DNA of 64,000 nt, taken from Dryococelus australis (taxonomy: Eukaryota > Arthropoda > Insecta > Phasmatodea > Phasmatidae). Positions 57,516 through 64,000 of this stretch are shown one piece after another. Under the pieces are notes generated by a model. The model was not told where the DNA came from. It searched no databases and saw only the letters and a list, made by a program, of their open reading frames with translations. The DNA is taken from NCBI GenBank assembly GCA_029891345.1, contig CM057000.1, positions 136,074,663-136,138,662 on the forward strand, given 5' to 3'. Position numbers and translations under genes: made by a program. Every line of letters starts with the position of its first letter. Position 1 is the stretch's first letter.

Positions 57516-59150
57516 AATTCCCCTTTTTAAAGGAAACACTATAAAGAGTGTCAATTTAAGGTTAATTTTGGGTATTAATTTTATTAGGCTTATCTTCGCC
57601 TACATTAATTATGCAGATTATTCGTCCTTAGTTAACATGTATTAATCCAACCGGGATTCCCAATTTTCATATAATGTAATAATAAATACAGTATTTAAAT
57701 GTGTATAGCGTGCATTTGTGTATATTGCACACCATGATTTTTGCAACAAGTTAGAGGGAATTTTTTTTTTTTAAATAAAATTGCACCAAAAATTTTGTGG
57801 GGCTCTGTTAGTAAGTATCGAACAAATTATTATTTTTTACATTAATGTGTGGTGATTGTGATATGTTTCGAAAATACTTTAATTAAATAACTTGAGAGCA
57901 AAAAGCCAAAATTAAAAAAAAATCCCGATACCCTACACTCCTACTACTCAACACTTCTGGCTTTGTTTTTCATTTTTCTCCTTTCTCCTTTTAGTAGTGA
58001 CCAGGTCTCTTTTTTTTTTTTTTTTTTTTTTTCCCCATGCTAAAATGTCACACTACCCTTCTTTAAAAAAAAGGGGTCTCCTCATCCCTTCTCGTCATGC
58101 CACCCCCCGACCCTGGTTCGCTAGCATCTGCCATAGAAACGAAGAGGAGTGGCGGAATTATCGACCGGCAATGTCTGGGTGTTATTACGGGAGACATAAA
58201 CACGTCGCAACTGTGGTTTGCAGCGTGACAGGATGCCATTAGTTAGTCGAGGGGAGTGGGGGGTAGCGGGGTTGCGACCTACACATAACTGAAGGGTCGC
58301 TGAGAGAGAAAGAGAGAGAGAAGGGATAGGAGTGATGTAAGAACGAGAGATGAGAAGACAGTCCCACCACTGCCCTCAACCTCCCCGGATAATTTATGGC
58401 TATTACTCCCCCTTCCTCTTTTTTTTTTTCAGTGTATAGTGGGAACCCCAGAATTTTTTTCCTTTATTTTGGGGAAAAATGGCACGCTATACACAAGTAA
58501 ATACGGTATTGCGTTTACTTGAAGATCTTTGACTACCATTATTTTAACGTTAGTTCCCTACTCATTATTGTTCATTCTTTTGTTTATTGTGAGTTGCTGT
58601 TATCTAAAGCCCGGTAAAAGAGGTGGAACGCAGAGTCGCATTCGACTGCAAGAACGACGGAAGAGACAGAGATTGGTGAACGTACATTCAGAAGCAGGAA
58701 TCCGAGTGTGAGGACACGCCCACGCTTGTGGAACTTGGGTTTAGACCTCAACCTATTTCACCTTTCATTCCTCTCAACCACAAGTCCGAGTTAAATGCAT
58801 ACCTAGGTATTTGTTGCCTGTGGTTAGTTTCTGAACATGAGAACAACCTCCAGCCGGAGATGCCTACAACTACAGGTGACAGAAGCGCCTCCCAAACCAG
58901 TTAAAAGAAAATTAGATGAAAAGACGAACAATTTGGTTAGCTTCTGGAAAAAATCATCCGAGTTAAACGACCCATTAAAGCTACTCCGAGAACCCCCGTA
59001 ACTACTTCTCTTCCGAACTACGTTCCCAACCGACGACTAACACGCCCCGTAAGCATAACACCGCTCCCTTCACAGATCATCCACACTCATTGATTAATCG
59101 GCACTCTCATTACCCCTTTCCCCCGGGACTACTGGTGTCCCGCATCTTGG
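57516..59150. other. Intron with homopolymer T and GA-rich patch
   Basis: T23 at 58010-58032 and a GAGAGAGAAAGAGAGAGAGA patch at 58302 are simple sequence. The rest, including 58560-59150, has a moderately GC-rich unassigned block that runs into a repeat related to Y/Z. Confidence 0.45.
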
Positions 59151-59154
59151 AAGC

Positions 59155-59285
59155 CTTTGTAGTGAGAAAGAGTGTGCTCCCCGGCCAGGAGACACTCACG
59201 ATTTAGCTCACTATGAGGTTTGATTCTCTTTCCCTCAGACGGGATCCTCCCATTACGCGGCCCCACACTTCACCTACTATAACTC
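59155..59285 (+). repeat. Decayed relative of repeat families Y and Z
   Basis: GTAGTGAGAAAGAGTG, CTCCCCGGCCAGGAGAC, TCACTATGAGGTTTGATTCT and CAGACGGGATCCTCCCATTA parallel repeat Y (GTAGTGAGGAAG..., GGGCGGGAAACTATC, CTCTGGGGTTTGACTCC, CAGACGGTTTTCTTCCATTA at 10950-11047). Confidence 0.65.
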
Positions 59286-60296
59286 ACTGGGCTAAGACAA
59301 GTGAAAACACACTGTGGACGTGAGTCAAAGTCATCAATAAATATAAATTCAAATCGTAGTTGGTGAAGAAAAGCCAAAAATTTGAATTAATTATACCGTT
59401 ACACAGTCAAAAACGTATGTAACAATAAGCCAACTTCTCAGGAATAATTATGTGAGAGGACAGGTGGAACAGGAGAGGAGTTATAAAAAAGAGGTTAAAG
59501 GCAGAGTTATTTTTGCCACTTGCAGTGCACATCATTGTCAATGTTGGCTGGTATTGCTGCCACAGGGCGGGACATAAACTGTGCTCTGCTGCGCATGTGT
59601 ATCTCGGCAGAGACGTACAGTGCAAAGGAGAGAAGTGCACCACTGGATGCAGCACTGTAGAACAGTGGTCATGTCAGTTACCTTGCTCGTGCACTAGTGA
59701 CAGTAAGTTTTAATGAATTTGTGCTGTTTTTTTTTTATTTTCACCCTGCGTCCATAATGCGAGGGTAGAAACCATACAACCTTTATTGTTTCTTTTAATG
59801 TTAGAACTTTCAAATGTGTTTTAATAGATTTTCGCTGGAATTTTTTTGTTTCTAAAATCATTTTACTAAATTTTTTTCTATTTTTACAGTTTCTGAAAAC
59901 CTGTCTGTATGAGTCAAGTGTCTATGAAACATGTGCCCTACGAATGAGGTTCGAGTGTATCAACATTTAATTTTCCTCATTTTCCCAGGTTTTCCAACTT
60001 TTTTTCTGTAATCGTCAAACATATATAACAAGAGTACAGTATTGCTTTATGAAAGGAGATTAAAATGAACATACAGAACTTACTGTTCATGAAAATAGTA
60101 TACAGCACAAGAAGTACTGTTCTTTACTTGCAAAGCGATTTTGAACACAGTGCAATTTTTATTGGTTCCCTATAGTTTTTAAAGAAATTTATTGGGCTGG
60201 TAAGGAGAATGTTTTATGTGTACATATCAGTACCTTATAGCATAATGCAGTTTTCAATTTCCAGGTTCAGTCACCAATTTTCTCTGAATTTTCCAA

Positions 60297-60412
60297 GTTT
60301 TCCATGATTATTTACAAATTTCCTGACTTTTTCAGTTTTTTATGACTATTTTCAAATTCCCTGAATTTTTCAGGTTTTCCATGACCATTTTCCAATTCCT
60401 TTCTTTCCCAGG
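60297..60412 (+). repeat. Minisatellite, three units of about 39 bp, next to the glycine-rich exon donor
   Basis: Units start TTTTCCATGATTATTTACAA (60297), TTTTTTATGACTATTTTCAA (60336) and TTTTCCATGACCATTTTCCA (60375). Each continues TTCC(T/C)TG.. and TTTTTCAG/TCCCAGG. It lies 54 bases inside the intron from the exon donor. Weaker units seem to extend to about 60260. Confidence 0.7.
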
Positions 60413-60465
60413 AGTTTAATGTTTTCCAGACGTGTAGCAAACCTGTGGCCACAAGCACAACTGAC

Positions 60466-60648
60466 CTGCAAAGCCACCTCCTCCGCCGCCTGCCATGCAG
60501 CCCCCTCCTCCTCCGCCAAAGCCACCGTTCCCTGCCCCTGTGTTGGTGAGGTAGCAGGCCTTGCCCCCGACTGCTCCTTGCAGCAGTGCCTGTCCCGTGA
60601 TCTCTCTCACGGTGAGGTTGAGGTTCCGCTGCCAGCCGCCACCAGCCC
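60466..60648 (-). CDS. Alk: Alk exon: glycine-rich extracellular domain
   Basis: This 183-nt exon sits between an acceptor ending TTGGTATTGCAG and a donor GTCAGT. It enters and leaves in phase 1 and holds 60 whole codons. The protein has a Trp at residue 5, an N-L-T glycosylation sequon at 10-12 and a Cys at 31. A glycine tract follows at residues 41-58, with runs GGFGGGGGGC and GGGGGGF split by a Cys at 50. This matches the glycine-rich region between the second MAM domain and the EGF-like module of ALK. In human ALK that region takes part in ligand binding, which I infer here. The split codon at the 3' end joins the next exon as Gly. The glycine codons mix GGA, GGC, GGG and GGT, so slippage could change the tract length. 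A longer open frame runs past the donor into the intron and is not coding. Confidence 0.93.
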
Positions 60649-60714
60649 CTGCAATACCAACAGTTCCTGCTTACCCACACTTCTCAAGCCACACAAATGA
60701 CAGCTAGTCCACCC

Positions 60715-60870
60715 TTCTAAATGCATCCCACCAAGGTGAACTAAGTTCAATCCCCGGTGGGATCACTTGGAAATCTGGCAGGCATTGTCAATGCCCAGTG
60801 GGTTTTCTTGGGGCTTTTCCATTTCCCCTTACCCTTATATACCACTACAGCTCCATCTTTACTTTTTTTT
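60715..60870 (+). mobile_element. tRNA-derived SINE (family 4)
   Basis: A decayed box B, AGTTCAATCCCCGG (60747), is followed by a body with GGATCACTTGGAAATCTGGC, AATGCCCAGTGGG and TTTCTTGGGGCTTTTCC, then T- and C-rich sequence. The GGTTTTCTTGGGG word recalls the GGTTTTCTGGGGG of family 2. It starts only about 65 bases upstream of the glycine-rich exon acceptor (gene orientation). Confidence 0.5.
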
Positions 60871-62300
60871 CACCCTCTCTAGCATTCCCAACCACCCTGT
60901 TAAGCACTGACCAAGTCCTCTCGACTTGTAACAGGTTACTGTCCTGTTCTCTCGTAGTTATCAGTAAACACCAACGGACTAGCTCAGCGTGAGTTGGAGA
61001 CTTTGACGACATAATAATGAACGTTTGTTGATACCAGGATTCCCAATAAATAAAAGAAGAAGTTAAATGTTAACTGGATATTTATTGTCGTCTCGCAGTT
61101 GATGAACCAAAAAAAAAAAAAAAAAAACAAGACAGAATGACAGCCTTCATAAAACAAAACTTCGAGAGTTACGAAGACGAGAGAGAATCGTTACTTTTCT
61201 CTCCCGGCACCCTATTGACTCCTCGCACCGACGGAAAATAAATTAAATAGATATTTGAACTGAAATGTTCGAAATACAAAAGAGGGTCAAAGTTGCGGGT
61301 GCTGGTCGGTGAGAGTCATGTGATCAGCATTGCCAGCTGTCCGACTGACAGCTGACAAACGATCGTGCTACGACGAACTGTTGTGATACCCGAGAAAGGT
61401 CGCGCTTCCTTATATGTTGGTAGAAAATTTCCTCATTGAAAACATATTGTTTTTGAGCAGTCGGTCACGTCAGCCAAAGGTGACCTCTGTTATTTTCCTT
61501 GTTTCACCATATTGTGCCTTGTGGTGGCAATGTTTTTAGTTTACTAACCCAGTGAAAAGGAAAAGATGTGATATCGTCCTATGACGTCTGTAGTTAACGT
61601 CTGTTACTACTGATGAAATGAGGAAAGAAAAATAACAAATTAGGAAAAATGAAAATACATGAAATACAAACAAGTTGTCATTGCCACGACATTTCAAATA
61701 TTACATGAATTACTATCCTTGACTGAAATATAGACAATTGAAATACTTCCAGAATATACTAATTATATATATCTAGCTGCAATGCTACAGACTCAATTCA
61801 AAATGTAGAGAAATCTCTTTTTTATGATTTTTGGGGGACCAAGAAAAAATGCAGGAAATTGTAAAATGAGGGAAATACATCACACAGAAACAGTAACCGG
61901 GACAGATAGGAAATAGGCATCAAATGCAGGAATATGCAAAACGTAAAAAAGGCTAAAAAGGGGTTCTACTGTATCACATTTAATATGTTCCCAGTTGTAA
62001 AGACTATACATATTTTTTTTTACTATCGAGCCCTACTTTTTACACTTTTCAAAGAACCCCGAAATGTTGCAAAATACAGTAAATGTAAAAAAAGAAGGGG
62101 GGAAAAAAAAAGAAAATAAATACTTTAAAACAGTAAATGGGGACAAAAAAGTACTTATGTGTAAAATGCAAATAAAGTGTAAAATCAAGAAGTGTAAACA
62201 AGAAGTTCTCAGTGATGTATCTACTGGGGATGAAGAGGGTGATCAATCACCTCCCAAAGACCAGAGTCAGTATTTTATTATTTATACGAGTGAATGAATA
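60871..62300. other. Intron, plain; GC-richer patch at 61140-61560
   Basis: An A18-20 run lies at 61109-61127. No gene recognised. The patch at 61140-61560 may be the end of an unclassified retroelement. The remainder is AT-rich. Confidence 0.4.
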
Positions 62301-62304
62301 AAGA

Positions 62305-62450
62305 GATCTGGGCGGCTCTTAACATCAAGATCTTGAGAGATGATGAGGGTGAAGTGAGATGCGTATGGAACAGTTCCGGTATGCAATGGTGGGGGAAACG
62401 GGGGGGGGGGGGTGTTGGAGTGGAGGGTGGGTGGAGGGGGGCCTCTACTA
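62305..62450 (+). mobile_element. SINE family 2 body fragment
   Basis: GATCTGGGCGGCTCTTAACA, GATGATGAGGGTGAAGTGAG and CCGGTATGCAATGG parallel 40320-40410. It runs into a G13 homopolymer (62400-62412). Confidence 0.6.
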
Positions 62451-62505
62451 TATTTCAGAGATAAAGTGTTATTTGTCACCATACATTTATGCACACTTCA
62501 ATCAA

Positions 62506-62676
62506 GAGGACAGAAGGTTTATTATTTCCATTTCATGAGGACAGAAGGTTTATTATTACCATTTCATGAGGACAGAAGCTTTATTTACCACATCATGAAG
62601 ACAAAAGGTTGATTTAACATTTTATGAGGAGAGAAGGTTTATTTTCCAGTTCAGAAGGATAAGGACAGAAGGTCAA
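62506..62676 (+). repeat. Minisatellite, five units of 28-33 bp
   Basis: The units open GAGGACAGAAGGTTTATTAT at about 62506 and 62538, then GAGGACAGAAGCTTTATTTA, GAAGACAAAAGGTTGATTTA and GAGGAGAGAAGGTTTATTTT, each separated by CATTTCAT-like words. A last partial AGGACAGAAGGTC ends at 62674. It is open in one frame over several units but has no sign of being coding. Confidence 0.85.
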
Positions 62677-62689
62677 CCACTCACAACCA

Positions 62690-62890
62690 GCACATCCACA
62701 TCTGTCATTATAGACTGTGCAAGTTGCACAGGGAAGAGGGATTGGGGAAAGAATCTGAAGGAATCGGCCATGGCCTTTGTTAGGAACCCATCCCAGTATT
62801 TGCCTGGAGTGATTTAGGAAAACCATGGACCAGAAATCGAACCCGGGTCCTCCCGAATGCACTGCAGTTCTTGGTTCCGTACCAGCTATT
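62690..62890 (-). mobile_element. tRNA-derived SINE (family 5)
   Basis: On the minus strand a box B-like GGGTTCGATTTCTGG (about 62845) is followed by CCATGGTTTTCCTAAATCAC, TCCAGGCAAATACTGGGATG, GGCCATGGCCGATTCC and a tail with CTGTGCAACTTGCAC. A 99-codon minus-strand frame over it is a repeat artefact. Confidence 0.65.
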
Positions 62891-64000
62891 AAAAATTTGT
62901 TTTTGGTTTTCAATAATTTTTCCTGTTTTTAACTGCTATAAGTATAGGTAAGTCTGATATGATATGATAATAGCTTCAGGTTTTCCTTTTACGTATTTTT
63001 TAAGTGGCTCTAGTTTTAAAGATTGACACTTGACACATTTGGGAATGCGCGTTCTACATTACGACTTAGCCCCATCTTGAGCGCAAGATACATACCGGGA
63101 CAGGTCTTTACCCACAACAGTAATGAAGAGGCAGGACATGTTCCTACAGGGTACCACATGGCACAATGTCAGAAGAGAATACAGACATGTGATCCTAGCT
63201 TGTATTGTTCACCCGAAATTCCAAGAAGTTGTCACGTCACCAAATACGGTAGAAGGACAATATGGGAAAGTAGCCGAAAAAAAATGAGACAACAATGCCA
63301 GCGCTCCTAGCGGTTTGTGCTGTTCGTACTATGATAAGCTGTGCATTGAATGGGTACTGAGGTACCCAATAATTTAACTTTGTGCATACACCTATGGTAT
63401 TAAAATTAATGAGGTGTTTTTAAATGAATTTTTTTGCCACATTCTGTAATGCAGGTAAGGGAATGATGGTGATATGCACCATTTCTTTTGACCTATTAGC
63501 CTATTTAAACAGTTTTGTTTGCGGTGATCGCAGTATTGGAGAAAGTACTTGCAAATTGCATTACAATAACAAGTGCCATGAATTTGAACTGAAAGTATGT
63601 TAAATTCATGACCAAGGTAAGTTATTTTCAGTTCAGCTGCTTTTGAATTCTACATCATATTTTCCAGTCTTCTCGCCATAAAGCATATTTAAATCTGTGG
63701 TAAAATTTATTGTAAAAAGCATTTATTCAGGTTGGTTATTAGAAGTGACTTGTTCATGATGGAAATAAGCTTTGTTATGATGCTGTCATGTGAGACACGA
63801 GACGAACGATGACACAAATACTTACTGGTAATTTGGGCACCAGCGGTGCTTCCCAATCACCGCACTATTGAGACTCAGGGTTCTCAGGGATGTTGTGAGT
63901 TCTGCGTGTCCGTCTCACCTGTGCGTACTTACAAACACGTTGGCAATACTAAACTTTTAATAAAATCACTGAAATAAACAATAAATAAAACATATGTGGC
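62891..64000. other. Plain intron to window edge
   Basis: No gene, RNA or recognised repeat. The next upstream Alk exon is not in this stretch as far as I can see. Confidence 0.5.

Larger units (their letters stand above)
46020..60465 (-). other. Alk: Alk intron, 14.4 kb, between glycine-rich and EGF-like exons
   Basis: The donor is GTCAGT at 60465 and the acceptor AG is at 46021-46020. It contains a damaged gypsy element with LTR-like ends, LTR-like GC-rich blocks, two interspersed repeats and a short minisatellite close to the donor. Confidence 0.85.
1..64000 (-). other. Alk: Interior of an Alk receptor tyrosine kinase gene, open at both ends
   Basis: Four minus-strand exons spell a continuous part of an ALK-family receptor: glycine-rich region, EGF-like cysteine module, membrane span, juxtamembrane segment. 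They lie in the expected order along the minus strand (60.6, 46.0, 40.1, 4.76 kb), and every junction phase agrees (1-1, 1-1, 1-1, 1-2). Known for the family: ALK is a cell-surface receptor whose kinase signals through Ras/ERK; in flies its ligand is Jelly belly. The exons upstream of the glycine-rich exon (MAM and LDL-receptor-like domains) and the kinase exons are outside the window. No start codon, stop codon or promoter of Alk is visible here. The rest of the window is intron. Confidence 0.93.

Noticed and set aside
60312-60680. A 122-codon minus-strand frame (RERDHGTGTAARSSRG...) over the same exon
   Set aside because: It is a different frame of the exon and its minisatellite. It lacks the glycine-rich ALK sequence and crosses the donor.
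60419-60700. A 93-codon plus-strand open frame over the glycine-rich exon
   Set aside because: It is the antisense of a GC-rich coding exon. The minus frame has splice signals, conserved domain sequence and phase agreement with three other exons.
62506-62676. A CRISPR-like array of spaced repeats
   Set aside because: The spacers are not unique and the units decay gradually. It is a eukaryotic minisatellite inside an intron.

Overview
The window is eukaryotic and non-coding for the most part: AT-rich, with GT-AG introns, tRNA-derived short repeats and broken transposons on both strands. The only host gene I can support is an insect-type Anaplastic lymphoma kinase (Alk) receptor, read from the minus strand and running off both ends. 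Four short exons fit together in order and in phase: a glycine-rich exon (60648-60466), a cysteine-rich EGF-like exon (46019-45777), a transmembrane exon (40102-39983) and a juxtamembrane exon with an NPNY motif (4763-4562). The kinase-domain exons must lie below position 1, and the rest of the ectodomain above 64000. Introns of 14.4, 5.7 and 35.2 kb separate the exons. That size, and the mix of Tc1, pogo, hAT, Ty3/gypsy, LINE and SINE remnants, suggests a large-genome insect, perhaps a hemimetabolous one (my inference; species not determined).

Layout. 1-4.5 kb: a decayed Tc1-like transposon and plain intron. 4.56-4.76 kb: juxtamembrane exon. 5.6-7.8 kb: a pogo/Tigger-like element and a second Tc1-like element with visible inverted ends. 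9-12.5 kb: two interspersed repeat families and an LTR-like block. 13.8-14.8 kb: a third, unrelated Tc1-like transposase remnant. 16.7-20.6 kb: SINE, a 584-bp foldback element, a Helitron-like repeat and a LINE ORF1 fragment. 23.9-29 kb: a minus-strand Ty3/gypsy pol interrupted by a complete-looking 2.5-kb hAT element with an 8-bp target duplication. 33.7-35 kb: a plus-strand gypsy gag-protease fragment. 37.8 kb: a pogo MITE. 40.0 kb: transmembrane exon with two in-frame donor sites. 40.7-45 kb: an alternating purine-pyrimidine block, repeats, and a gypsy integrase fragment with a proline-rich tail. 45.8-46.0 kb: EGF-like exon. 48.6-52.4 kb: a gypsy element with LTR-like repeats but lacking gag and the integrase C-terminus. 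55.7-59.3 kb: further copies of the repeat families. 60.5 kb: glycine-rich exon. 62.3-62.9 kb: SINEs and a minisatellite.

No operon, CRISPR array, plasmid, phage or bacterial gene is present. All transposon reading frames carry stops, frameshifts or truncations and look inactive. The points most worth a second look are the tandem donor sites at the Alk transmembrane exon, a 30-bp inverted/direct duplication shared by 46.2 and 48.8 kb, the foldback element, the hAT-in-gypsy nesting, and a repeat with oppositely facing tRNA-like promoters.
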